Assembly (NCBI RefSeq): GCF_008630635.1
Contig: NZ_CP043869.1
Span: 248,001-312,000, forward strand
Source of the DNA: Neptunomonas concharum
Lineage (GTDB): Bacteria; Pseudomonadota; Gammaproteobacteria; Pseudomonadales; Balneatricaceae
Length of the DNA stretch: 64,000 nt
Direction: 5' to 3'
Position 1 is the first letter of the stretch; each line of letters begins with the position of its first letter. The notes under the pieces are model-generated. The model worked only from the letters and a program-made list of their open reading frames with translations, was not told the origin of the DNA and searched no databases. Positions 17,140 to 25,310 of this stretch are shown one piece after another. Both the position numbers and the translations under genes were made by a program.

Positions 17140-17334
17140 ATGGAAAAGAATATTGGTACAATCGATAAAATTGTTCGTATATTGGTGGGTTTAGCCTTAA
17201 TTGCCTTGGTCTTTGTTGGACCTCAAACCCCTTGGGGTTGGATTGGCGTTCCGGTTATTTTGATCGCATTAGTTGGCTGGTGCCCTCTTTATAAGTTAGT
17301 TGGCTTTAGCAGTTGCAAAAAGTGTAGCGAATAA
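17140..17334 (+). CDS. DUF2892 (YgaP-like) membrane protein
   Basis: A 64-residue inner-membrane protein of the DUF2892 family. It has the family opening NIGTIDKIVRILVG, two hydrophobic helices (about 10-27 and 32-50), and the WCPLYKLVGFSSCK end with three cysteines. DUF2892 proteins occur alone or fused to rhodanese domains, and are often linked to sulfur handling; no such domain is present here. AGGAG lies nine bases before the ATG. It follows the Crp/Fnr regulator and its candidate operator, so it is the likely regulated target. A hairpin follows the gene. Confidence 0.88.
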   Translation: MEKNIGTIDKIVRILVGLALIALVFVGPQTPWGWIGVPVILIALVGWCPLYKLVGFSSCKKCSE

Positions 17335-17342
17335 CTGACTTT

Positions 17343-17368
17343 GGCCGGCACGGTAGAGGTTGCCGGCC
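17343..17368 (+). terminator. Probable intrinsic terminator after the DUF2892 gene
   Basis: An 8-base GC-rich inverted repeat (GGCCGGCA / TGCCGGCC) with a 10-base loop is followed by TTCTTATT. The T tract is interrupted, so strength is uncertain. Confidence 0.65.
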
Positions 17369-17482
17369 TTCTTATTCACAAAATATTCAGTTCTAAAAGT
17401 AGATCCTTTGCTCCATGGAGAGTTTAAGCATGGATAGTGGCTATTTTTTACTGCGGCATGTCTCATATTAGCTACGCTTTGG

Positions 17483-17488
17483 TATAAT
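17483..17488 (+). promoter_or_regulatory. -10 element upstream of the PepSY/two-component operon
   Basis: A perfect TATAAT inside GGTATAATCTTGG lies about 60 bases before the PepSY gene. The -35 region (around 17460-17465) is poor, which suits a promoter that needs an activator. Confidence 0.45.
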
Positions 17489-17547
17489 CTTGGTGGTTTG
17501 GGTCGTTCCCTTTTTTATCAAGCAATCATGTGCTATGAGGACTTTGC

Positions 17548-17829
17548 ATGTCGCCTCCCGGTTTTATCCACAGATTAAGGGTATTAGTCTTCATCCTTTA
17601 CATGGCATTTTTGAGCGCTGGTACTACAACTTATGCCAAGGAAGCGCAGCCACAAGTCACACTCAGCGAGGCTGTGGTGATTGCAAAAAAAGCATTTGGG
17701 GGGCGGGTTGTTAAAACGGATACTGAAAATCGTAAATCAGGCTTGGCATATAAGATCCGTTTAGTGAACAATGGGCATGTACGAGAAGTGCTGGTTGATG
17801 CAGCCAGTGGTGAGCTATTACCCGAATAA
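17548..17829 (+). CDS. PepSY-domain periplasmic protein
   Basis: A 93-residue protein with a signal peptide (hydrophobic core about residues 12-26, likely cut after TYA) and a single PepSY domain. The family pattern is visible: LSEAVVIAKKAFGGRVVKTDTE, then LAYKIRLVNNGHVREVLVDAASGELL. PepSY domains are found in protease inhibitors and in small proteins beside two-component systems. AGGA is six bases upstream of the ATG. The PhoP-like response regulator begins 15 bases after its stop, so it is the first gene of a three-gene operon and may be a signal partner or a target of the sensor; which one cannot be told from sequence. Confidence 0.85.
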   Translation: MSPPGFIHRLRVLVFILYMAFLSAGTTTYAKEAQPQVTLSEAVVIAKKAFGGRVVKTDTENRKSGLAYKIRLVNNGHVREVLVDAASGELLPE

Positions 17830-17844
17830 GATCAGGAGTATAGG

Positions 17845-18522
17845 ATGAAACTATTAGTAGTCGAGGATGATGCAGATCTGCGACGTCAGCTTGTCAGCGG
17901 GCTGGAATCCAATGGCTATACCGTTGAAGAAACAGCAGATGGGCAGGAAGCGCTCTATCTTGGCTCTGAGTTCTCTTATGATCTGGCAATAGTGGATTTG
18001 GGTTTACCATCGTTATCAGGCGTTGATCTGATTAAAAAGTGGCGGGCAGAAGAGCGTAATTTTCCGATTCTTATCCTGACGGCTAGAAGCGATTGGCAAG
18101 ATAAGGTAGAGGGCCTTGAGGCGGGTGCTGATGATTTTCTCGTGAAGCCTTTTCATATGGAAGAGCTACTTGCTCGCTTAAATGCGCTCTTACGAAGAGC
18201 TGCAGGTCATGCCAAGCCGGTTTTAACATTTGGATTATTAAGCTTGGATACGATTGGGCGAGTTGTCTCCTATGATTCGCGGCCTATCAAACTAACCAGT
18301 TATGAATACCGTACACTAGAATACCTCATGTTAAATGCGGGTAAGACGGTCTCAAAAGCTGAATTGACCGAGCATTTGTATCACCAGGATTTTGACAGGG
18401 ATAGTAATGTACTTGAGGTCTTCATCAGGAGATTACGTCAAAAACTGGATCCCGAGCAAAAGTTGCAACCGATCACGACCGTACGCGGTCTTGGGTATCG
18501 GTTCGATCTCTCAGCTGATTAA
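17845..18522 (+). CDS. PhoP/QseB-type response regulator
   Basis: A 225-residue OmpR-family response regulator. The receiver domain (1-115) has the acidic pocket D8/D9, phospho-acceptor D51 (IVDLGLP), T79-region LTAR and K101-region VKPF. The winged-helix DNA-binding domain (about 125-222) shows LTSYEYRTLEYLM and SNVLEVFIRRLRQKL, ending in TVRGLGYRF. It is followed 9 bases later by a PhoQ-like sensor kinase, which marks it as the partner in a PhoPQ-like system responding to envelope conditions. PhoP of Pseudomonas is the closest match by eye. The PepSY gene precedes it. No DNA target site is apparent. Confidence 0.92.
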   Translation: MKLLVVEDDADLRRQLVSGLESNGYTVEETADGQEALYLGSEFSYDLAIVDLGLPSLSGVDLIKKWRAEERNFPILILTARSDWQDKVEGLEAGADDFLVKPFHMEELLARLNALLRRAAGHAKPVLTFGLLSLDTIGRVVSYDSRPIKLTSYEYRTLEYLMLNAGKTVSKAELTEHLYHQDFDRDSNVLEVFIRRLRQKLDPEQKLQPITTVRGLGYRFDLSAD

Positions 18523-18531
18523 TAGTTACCT

Positions 18532-19893
18532 ATGGCATTAGCCGCAAATTGGGTGCCCCGCTCCCTTAAAGCGCGGTTGTTAATAGCATCGTTTGTCCTG
18601 CTGCCTGTAATCATTGCGGTAGCAGGTTATGCACTTCAAAATTCCTATGCCTATAGTTTGGAAGCTTCGCTTGAAAAGCGCATGCGCCTGCAGGTTTATT
18701 TAATGATAGGCGCTGCTGAAATCAGCCAAGGTAAACTCATCATCTCTGATGCACAGCAGCAAACTCGCCTAGGCCACGAAGCATATGGGTTGATTCATAG
18801 TCAGTTAGGGTTGCTTCAATGGGCTTCTCCGAGCACGAATCGACTCGATTCTCTTGTGTTGGAAGATATAGAGAGTACGCGGCTAAGGTCAGGGGAGACC
18901 CGATTTGTTCACTTCGAATCTTTAGGCTTATATCTCTATCAATACCCAGTAATTTGGGAGTCTGGAGCGACAGAAGCACGTTTTATTTTCTCGATCATAG
19001 AGCATGATGAGCAGCTTAAGGCAGAACTTAATGCGTATCGAACTCAATTAGGAGGGTGGCTATTTGCTGTTGCGGTGCTTGCGTTGATGTTGCAGACATT
19101 TATTACCCGCTGGGGGCTTCGCCCGCTGAGTCAGCTGGTTGATGACTTGCATTCGATCGAAAGAGGGCAGTCGATGCGATTGGCCGGCCTTTATCCTGAA
19201 GAGGTGCAGGGGGTCACAGATAGCCTGAATCACCTATTACATAGCGAAAGGAATCAGCGGGAACGTTATCGCAATACGCTAGGCGACCTTGCGCATAGCT
19301 TGAAGACACCGTTAGCGGTTGTAAGGGGTGCGGGAAATGAGCATTTGTCCTACGACAACTATCGTTCTGTAGTAGAAGAGCAAGTTAAGCGTATGGATCA
19401 AATTGTCCAATACCAGCTTGCCCGTGCGGTACGTAGCCAAACTAATGTTATTGCCCATGCAACGCCATTAGCGCCATTAATTCAACGTATTACGTCGGCC
19501 CTCAGTAAGGTTTATCGCGAAAAAGATGTGGAAGTCGTTTTATTGTTAGATGAAACCGCACTCTTTGGTGCGGATGAACGTGATCTGATGGAGTTATTGG
19601 GTAACCTATTAGAAAACGCGTTTAAATATGGTTACTCATGTGTCAGGGTTTCCCTGATAAAAAATGAGGAGTCAGTGCAGCTGGATATTGAGGACGATGG
19701 TCCTGGTGTGTCACCTGATATGCGCCATATGATTCTGCAGCGTGGTGCGCGGGTAGATACATCTGCGGCCCCAGGGCAAGGCATTGGGTTAACAGTCGCT
19801 GTAGATATACTTAGTAGCTATGACGGCCAACTTGAGGTGTGCGAGTCCTCCTTGGGAGGCGCTCGCTTCAAAATTACATTACCTCTCGGTTAA
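18532..19893 (+). CDS. PhoQ-like sensor histidine kinase
   Basis: A 453-residue inner-membrane histidine kinase. Helix one is about residues 15-35 and helix two about 172-192, leaving a periplasmic sensor of about 135 residues. A HAMP region with LRPLSQLVDDLHSIERG follows. The phosphorylation box TLGDLAHSLKTPLAV places the catalytic His at about 255 and strongly resembles PhoQ (DLTHSLKTPLAV). ATP-binding boxes are NLLENAFKYG, DDGPGV and GQGIGL. Acidic clusters of the E. coli PhoQ sensor are not obvious, so the ligand may differ from magnesium. The 3' end overlaps the convergent argA stop by 15 bases. It lies 9 bases after its regulator. Confidence 0.9.
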   Translation: MALAANWVPRSLKARLLIASFVLLPVIIAVAGYALQNSYAYSLEASLEKRMRLQVYLMIGAAEISQGKLIISDAQQQTRLGHEAYGLIHSQLGLLQWASPSTNRLDSLVLEDIESTRLRSGETRFVHFESLGLYLYQYPVIWESGATEARFIFSIIEHDEQLKAELNAYRTQLGGWLFAVAVLALMLQTFITRWGLRPLSQLVDDLHSIERGQSMRLAGLYPEEVQGVTDSLNHLLHSERNQRERYRNTLGDLAHSLKTPLAVVRGAGNEHLSYDNYRSVVEEQVKRMDQIVQYQLARAVRSQTNVIAHATPLAPLIQRITSALSKVYREKDVEVVLLLDETALFGADERDLMELLGNLLENAFKYGYSCVRVSLIKNEESVQLDIEDDGPGVSPDMRHMILQRGARVDTSAAPGQGIGLTVAVDILSSYDGQLEVCESSLGGARFKITLPLG

Positions 19894-21231
19894 TGTGAGG
19901 GGTTTGCTAAAGGCTTTGGAATTTCTCTGAAAGTTGTAAAGCGCTTTCTTTTTAGCTGGTAGTTGATCCAGCGGCATTTCAGAAAACCCGTGCTCGATAA
20001 ACCAGTGAGCGGTTCTTGTGGTTAGAACAAACAGCGATTTAAGGCCTGAGGCCTTGGCTTGTGCTTCAATCGCGTCGAGTAAGAGTTCACCTCGGTCACC
20101 ACCTTGGTAACTCTTTGAAATTGCGACACATGCCAGTTCACCGGTTTGCTCATCTTCAAACGGATATAGTGCTGCGCAACCAATAATTGCGCCATCTCGC
20201 TCGACTACAAAGAACTGCTCAACTTCTGCTTCTAATAGTTCACGGGAGCGCCTGACTAGAATCCCCGCTTCTTCTAAAGGCTTGATCAGCTCAATAATGC
20301 CGCCAACATCCTCTGCAATGGCGGGCCTGACCTTCTCGTAGGATTCCTGAATGATCATGGTTCCTGCGCCATCTCGGGTGTAGAGTTCAGAAAGCAATGC
20401 GCCATCATCGCGATAGCTAATCAAGTGAGAGCGAGGCACGCCGCCAGCGCAGGCTTGTGTTGCCATTAACAGCAGTCGTGATAGTTCCGTATGAGCTTCT
20501 TCTGGGTCGCTGAGCTGAGCGTGATATTGCTGTAAAAAGCGTTCAGCGGTTTTTGATAGTAACTCGCTTCTCAGCTCACCACGGCTATCAATGATGCCTT
20601 TCTCTGCCCCAAAAAGGATCAGCTTATCCGCGCCTAGTGCGATAGCGGTCTGTGAGGCGACTTCTTCAACCGGTAGGTTGAAAATTTCACCTGTGGGTGA
20701 ATATCCTAGATTGGATAAGAGAACAATGTTACCTAGGTTGAGCTGGTCCCGGATGCCTTGATGATCAATCTTTCTTACCTCTCCGGTATGGCAAAGATCT
20801 ACGCCTTCATAGACACCAATTGGTCGGCCTGTGATGAAATTACCTGAGGTGACGCGAATGCCTGCGCCATGCATGGGGGTATTGATCAACCCCATAGATA
20901 GCTTGGATTCTATTGTGCTCCGAAGTATGCCAATCGATTCAATGACGCACTTAAGCGAGGCACTATCAGTCACGCGAATATCATGATGTAAGCGTGTTTC
21001 AATCCCTTGTTGTTGTAGCCTTTCCTCAATTTGAGGTCGGGCACCATGGACCAAAACTAAGCGAATACCTAAGCTATTTAGCAAGGCTATATCGTGGATG
21101 ATGTTATCAAAATTGTCATCTGCGATCGCCTCTCCACCGATCAGCAAAACAAAGGTCTTGCCCCGATGGGCATTAATATAGGGGGACGAGTGACGGAACC
21201 AGTTTACATATTTATTGCTTGCGTCAGACAC
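19879..21231 (-). CDS. argA: N-acetylglutamate synthase
   Basis: First step of arginine synthesis: acetylation of glutamate from acetyl-CoA. The 450-residue protein has an amino-acid-kinase-like domain (about 1-285), marked by FVLLIGGEAIADDNF and VLVHGARPQIEERL, and a C-terminal GNAT acetyltransferase domain (about 300-445) with ACVAISKSYQGGDRGELLLDAIE. The start is GTG, with GAGGAAG upstream inside the end of argE; the two genes overlap by 8 bases. The feedback site for arginine in this enzyme type is in the kinase-like domain. It is the second gene of an argE-argA unit on the minus strand. Confidence 0.96.
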   Translation of the reverse strand: MSDASNKYVNWFRHSSPYINAHRGKTFVLLIGGEAIADDNFDNIIHDIALLNSLGIRLVLVHGARPQIEERLQQQGIETRLHHDIRVTDSASLKCVIESIGILRSTIESKLSMGLINTPMHGAGIRVTSGNFITGRPIGVYEGVDLCHTGEVRKIDHQGIRDQLNLGNIVLLSNLGYSPTGEIFNLPVEEVASQTAIALGADKLILFGAEKGIIDSRGELRSELLSKTAERFLQQYHAQLSDPEEAHTELSRLLLMATQACAGGVPRSHLISYRDDGALLSELYTRDGAGTMIIQESYEKVRPAIAEDVGGIIELIKPLEEAGILVRRSRELLEAEVEQFFVVERDGAIIGCAALYPFEDEQTGELACVAISKSYQGGDRGELLLDAIEAQAKASGLKSLFVLTTRTAHWFIEHGFSEMPLDQLPAKKKALYNFQRNSKAFSKPLTLTER

Positions 21232-22402
21232 GCTGTTCTTCCTCTTGCTGGTCTGTGCAGTAACGTTTAATTAGATGAGCGAGAATATCCACTGTAGGCT
21301 TGATTTGATCCAGTGCAAGAAACTCATCCGGTTGATGGGCTTGATCAATACTGCCGGGGCCCATAACGATCGTTTCCATTCCCATTGCTTGAAGAAACGG
21401 TGCTTCTGTTGCAAATGCAACGGATTCGGCGGTGTGGCCCGTCAACGCTTCGGCGGCTTTCACTAGCGATGCATTGGCCTCTGTTTCGTAGGCGGGGATA
21501 CCTGGGAACAGAGACTCATATTCCATAGTGACACTAAACTTATCTTCTAAAGGCGTCAGACGACGGTAGATTTCTTCTCTCAATAGGGACAGGTCCATCC
21601 CCGGGAGAGGTCGTAGATCATACTCCAACTCGCACTTGCCGCAGATGCGGTTAGGGTTGTCGCCACCATGGATGCAGCCTAGATTGAGTGTAGGTACATC
21701 AATTTTAAAAGCGCTGTTTCTGTAACGGCTTTGCAGCTCGTGTCTAAAGCTAACCAGTTCTGTTAGGGCAGCATGCATGGCGTCCAATGCACTAGCACCC
21801 AGTGATGGATCGGAAGAGTGTCCGGACCGACCGCTAATGCGTAGGCTTTCCATCATTATCCCCTTATGCATACGAATAGGGCGCATACTTGTGGGTTCAC
21901 CAATCACGGCATAGCGCGCTTTTGGGCGGCCTGCTTCCGCTAGTGCTTTGGCTCCACTCATAGAGGTTTCTTCATCTGCTGTGGCGAGAATGATTAAAGG
22001 AGCACTTAGCGGGGTATCTAAAAACCGTTTGGCAGCCTCGATCGCTAAGGGGAAAAAACCCTTCATATCACAGGTTCCCAACCCATATAGGCGATTATCT
22101 CTCTCCGTTAATTGGAATGGATTGCTTTTCCAAAGCTCTTCATTGCAAGGCACCGTATCCGTATGCCCTGATAACACTAATCCCCCAGGGCCTGAACCTA
22201 GTGTTGCGATAAGGTTAGCTTTGCCGATTGTCCCCGGTATTTCCTGAATTTCAGTATGAAATCCAAGGTCGTCCAACCATCCAGCAAGTTTGTGGATGAC
22301 GTGAATATTGCTCTGATCCAGCTCTGGAACAGTACAGCTAACGGAAGGGGTGCTGATAAGCTCAGTCAGCATTCCTAAAATGTCAGGGGTTTTGGTAGAC
22401 AT
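21224..22402 (-). CDS. argE: Acetylornithine deacetylase
   Basis: A 392-residue M20-family metallopeptidase that releases acetate from N-acetylornithine. Metal-binding and catalytic motifs are visible: SGHTDTVP near residue 80, GTCDMKGFF near 110, ADEETSMSG near 141 and the closing GPGSIDQAHQPDEF near 355. A substrate loop PTSMRPIRMHKG is conserved. The start at 22402 follows directly after a hairpin and U tract, so its ribosome-binding region is unusual: AGG is eight bases upstream but inside the hairpin. Internal ATG at 22372 is an alternative with a worse site. It overlaps argA by 8 bases. Confidence 0.95.
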   Translation of the reverse strand: MSTKTPDILGMLTELISTPSVSCTVPELDQSNIHVIHKLAGWLDDLGFHTEIQEIPGTIGKANLIATLGSGPGGLVLSGHTDTVPCNEELWKSNPFQLTERDNRLYGLGTCDMKGFFPLAIEAAKRFLDTPLSAPLIILATADEETSMSGAKALAEAGRPKARYAVIGEPTSMRPIRMHKGIMMESLRISGRSGHSSDPSLGASALDAMHAALTELVSFRHELQSRYRNSAFKIDVPTLNLGCIHGGDNPNRICGKCELEYDLRPLPGMDLSLLREEIYRRLTPLEDKFSVTMEYESLFPGIPAYETEANASLVKAAEALTGHTAESVAFATEAPFLQAMGMETIVMGPGSIDQAHQPDEFLALDQIKPTVDILAHLIKRYCTDQQEEEQRV

Positions 22403-22405
22403 AAA

Positions 22406-22444
22406 AAAGCCTGCACAAAGATTTTGATCTATTGTGCAGGCTTT
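22406..22444 (-). terminator. Intrinsic terminator/hairpin abutting the argE start
   Basis: A perfect 13-base inverted repeat (AAAGCCTGCACAA / TTGTGCAGGCTTT) with a 13-base loop. On the minus strand it ends in six T residues that run directly into the argE ATG. It can end the upstream pit transcript and could also block or control argE. Confidence 0.8.
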
Positions 22445-22482
22445 CTCGATAGAGGTCGAGTCCCTAATGGTTCATGTTAGGG

Positions 22483-23748
22483 TTATGAGAACATACCTTT
22501 AAACATGAAGAAGAACATGATAGCGAGTAGGGCGCCAGCAGGTAATGTCACGATCCAAGAGACAAATATCGTGCCGACAACTCTTAAGTTTAATGCGGCG
22601 AGGCCTCTGGCAATACCGACACCCAGTACAGCACCAACCAGTGTATGTGTAGTTGAGATTGGCAGACCTGTGCCGGAAGCTACGACAACAGTGGTTGCAG
22701 CGGCCAACGTTGCTGCAAAACCGCGGCTAGGGGTCAATTCGGTGATGTTATTACCGACGGTAGCGATAACCTTGTGACCATACATGACAAGCCCAGCGAC
22801 AATACCAGCACCGCCTAGCAACAGTATCCAAGCAGGCATGGCCGATTTTTGCACTACCTCACCTCCGGTTGCAACAACACCAACCACTGCAGCTAACGGG
22901 CCAACTGCGTTTGCAACGTCATTAGAGCCGTGAGCAAATGCCATCGCACATGCTGTAAACATCATTAAAACGCCAAACACTTTCTCAACACTGGCAAAGT
23001 GGTAATCTCGATCAGCCGCTTCATCAACTGTGATTTTCCGAAGCATAAAAATACCGATGATCATGGTGATGAACGCAACTCCGACAGAAATCGCTGCACT
23101 TTGGCCAAACGAAAGGTGTAGGCCGACATGCTTTAAACCTTTAGTGAACGTCACCATCGAAATGATGAAGCCCACTAGGAAAATGTACATGGGGACGTAG
23201 CGTTTTGAGTTTTTGAAAGGGTCTTCGGTATCGAGTATCAGCCGTTGTACGCTTCTAAAGAGAAAGAAGGCGATAAACCCGGCCGTTACGGGCGATACGA
23301 CCCAGCTGGCGACGATTTTAGACACTTTGCCCCAGTTCACGGCATCCATTGAGATACCGACAGCCGCAAAACCAACGATAGCACCAACAATAGAATGGGT
23401 TGTAGAAACTGGCCAGCCGTAATGGGTGGCAATAAGTAACCAGATACCGGCGGCAAGTAGCGCTGACATCATACCGAACACTAATAGCTCTGGCGTGCCA
23501 GAGAGCAGTGCAGGATCAATAATCCCCTTTCGAATGGTGGCGGTAACCGCGCCGCCAGCAAGGTATGCCCCTGCAAATTCGAAGAAAATCGCTATAAGAA
23601 TGGCCTGTTTAAGGGTGAGGGCTTTAGAGCCAACTGACGTACCCATAGCGTTAGCTACGTCATTCGCTCCCACGCCCCAAGCCATAAAGAATCCAAAAAG
23701 GCAGGCTAGGATGACGATAATATCGCCATATTGCGCAATAATATTCAT
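22483..23748 (-). CDS. PiT-family inorganic phosphate transporter
   Basis: A 421-residue polytopic inner-membrane transporter of the PiT family, which moves metal-phosphate with protons. The two signature repeats are present: GANDVANAMGTSVGSKALTL near residue 27 and HGSNDVANAVGPLAAV near 270. About ten to twelve helices are apparent. The family is coupled to a cytosolic DUF47/PhoU-like protein, and that gene (23770-24450) lies just upstream with a 21-base gap. GGTAA precedes the ATG. No Pho-box is obvious in front of the two-gene unit, so low-phosphate induction cannot be argued from the sequence. Confidence 0.94.
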   Translation of the reverse strand: MNIIAQYGDIIVILACLFGFFMAWGVGANDVANAMGTSVGSKALTLKQAILIAIFFEFAGAYLAGGAVTATIRKGIIDPALLSGTPELLVFGMMSALLAAGIWLLIATHYGWPVSTTHSIVGAIVGFAAVGISMDAVNWGKVSKIVASWVVSPVTAGFIAFFLFRSVQRLILDTEDPFKNSKRYVPMYIFLVGFIISMVTFTKGLKHVGLHLSFGQSAAISVGVAFITMIIGIFMLRKITVDEAADRDYHFASVEKVFGVLMMFTACAMAFAHGSNDVANAVGPLAAVVGVVATGGEVVQKSAMPAWILLLGGAGIVAGLVMYGHKVIATVGNNITELTPSRGFAATLAAATTVVVASGTGLPISTTHTLVGAVLGVGIARGLAALNLRVVGTIFVSWIVTLPAGALLAIMFFFMFKGMFS

Positions 23749-23769
23749 GCAGTTACCTTGTGCTAAAGA

Positions 23770-24450
23770 TTATCGAGCTAATAAAAGTTGTAGGCGGCTA
23801 CCGACTTGCTGAGCGCGATCAGCAAGATCTCCTATCCAGCGAATGACCTTATAAAGGAACATTGCATCGATAGGGTGTAGCTGCTTTTCGATAGAGAAAA
23901 GTTCCGAACGTATCTGTCTCTCCAGTTCGTCGTTCTTGTGTTCCAGATCATCTAGCTCAATAATCATGCGTTCGACAACATCGACTTCTCTTCCACGAAA
24001 GCCCGTGCTAACAAGTTCGTCTAACTCGTTAAGTGACTTTAAGGCTTGCTCGGAGGTGGCTAGTGCGGAGCGAACAAAATCCAACATAAGTGGTTGAATC
24101 GGTTCGGGAACAGGCATTTCTCTGCCTAACATGATGCCGGATATATCTTTAGCACGATTGGCGATTTTGTCCTGCATTCTCAGTAACTCAAGTAAATCCG
24201 TTCGAGGTACTGGTAAGAAAATGCTGTTAGGCAAGTGTTGGCGAACATCCTTTTTCATAGAGTCTGCTTCACCCTCTAGCACAGCAATAGTATGCTGAAT
24301 CTTTCGGGCAGTCTCCCAATCATCAGCGATAACTGCTTCAAAGAAAGGAAGTAACTCAACAGCACAAGCTTGTGCTTTGGCTATATGCTCTTGCATTGGT
24401 TTGAACGGAGAGCGTGCAAACATTTGCAAAATCGGATTGTTGGTGACCAT
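23770..24450 (-). CDS. DUF47/PhoU-like TIGR00153 protein
   Basis: A 226-residue all-helical cytosolic protein of the DUF47 (PhoU-like) family that accompanies PiT transporters and is thought to regulate them. The opening NNPILQMFARSPFKPMQEHI is the family signature, and several long amphipathic helices with ExxxD clusters, which bind metal in PhoU-like bundles, are visible (for example EGEADSMKKD). The ATG at 24450 is preferred, with AGGTGAAGG just upstream, over a GTG at 24459. It is 21 bases before pit and is presumably its partner. Confidence 0.9.
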   Translation of the reverse strand: MVTNNPILQMFARSPFKPMQEHIAKAQACAVELLPFFEAVIADDWETARKIQHTIAVLEGEADSMKKDVRQHLPNSIFLPVPRTDLLELLRMQDKIANRAKDISGIMLGREMPVPEPIQPLMLDFVRSALATSEQALKSLNELDELVSTGFRGREVDVVERMIIELDDLEHKNDELERQIRSELFSIEKQLHPIDAMFLYKVIRWIGDLADRAQQVGSRLQLLLAR

Positions 24451-24593
24451 GACCTTCACCTATATGGGTTTGATAACGCGCGCAGTATACGGGGAGATGT
24501 CATCAATTTGTAGTAAAAATATAACCAAAATGTAACCTTTTGACTTTCATCACTCCCATGTAAAGTTGAGATATAAAGATAGGAAAAGATGTG

Positions 24594-25238
24594 ATGGCCC
24601 AAGAAACTGAGATAAAGCTGATACTACCGCCCTCTGACCTAGACACTATTGCTGGCTTGCCTTTCATTAAAACGGCTGAGAAAACAGGGGAATACGAGCT
24701 TTTAAATCGGTACTTTGATACACCTGACCTCGCGTTAACACATTATAAGATTGCCCTAAGGATTAGGCAGGCTGGTCAATATTTTATTCAAACTTTAAAG
24801 ACCCAAGGTGTCAGTTCGCAGGGGCTTCACCAACGTAAAGAATGGGAATGGCCACTTTCTGAGGATGCTTTGGATCCATCTAGGTTGTATGAAGCGGAAT
24901 GGCCAACGGGTTTGTCTATTAACGATTTGGGTTCGCGGTTAGAGAAAATATTTTCTACGGATTTTAATCGCACAGTTTGGATGGTAAAACACCCTAGCGG
25001 CGAGATTGAGGTTGCGCTGGATGTTGGTCGTGTCAGTGTTGAGGGGCCAGATGGCGAGCTTCTCACCGATCCTATCTGTGAGCTAGAGTTGGAGCTTAAA
25101 AAAGGTGATGTGGGCTGGCTGTTATCTGTTGCTGATGAGATGCGTAAGGCGATGCCAGCACTGGAACCGAGTGATATCAGCAAAGCCCAGCGAGGCTATC
25201 AACTTTACGAACAGGCTAAAAAGCATCATACCTTGTGA
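24594..25238 (+). CDS. CYTH-domain triphosphatase-like protein
   Basis: A 214-residue protein of the CYTH/triphosphate tunnel metalloenzyme superfamily. The opening ETEIKL contains the ExExK motif at residues 4-8, and the expected RIR (LRIRQAG), lysine (TLKTQG), paired acidic (ELELELKKGD) and YQLYEQ elements follow, so the tunnel is probably intact. E. coli YgiF has the same CYTH domain joined to a C-terminal CHAD domain and sits upstream of glnE; here the CHAD part is missing and the gene still precedes glnE. Relatives hydrolyse inorganic triphosphate. ATG at 24594 is chosen over GTG at 24591; AGGA lies nine bases before it. Confidence 0.85.
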   Translation: MAQETEIKLILPPSDLDTIAGLPFIKTAEKTGEYELLNRYFDTPDLALTHYKIALRIRQAGQYFIQTLKTQGVSSQGLHQRKEWEWPLSEDALDPSRLYEAEWPTGLSINDLGSRLEKIFSTDFNRTVWMVKHPSGEIEVALDVGRVSVEGPDGELLTDPICELELELKKGDVGWLLSVADEMRKAMPALEPSDISKAQRGYQLYEQAKKHHTL

Positions 25239-25310
25239 TAAGCGTCATGCCGCAATCCTAGTAACTCTGGTAAGCTGTTGATATGTCATTTGTAATGGAT
25301 GGAGCCTTCT

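Noticed and set aside
23426-23812. 128-codon open frame opposite pit
   Set aside because: Shadow of the pit coding strand; no ribosome site or family match.
24451-24590. Pho-box upstream of the DUF47-pit pair
   Set aside because: No paired CTGTCAT-like repeats with correct spacing were found on the minus strand.
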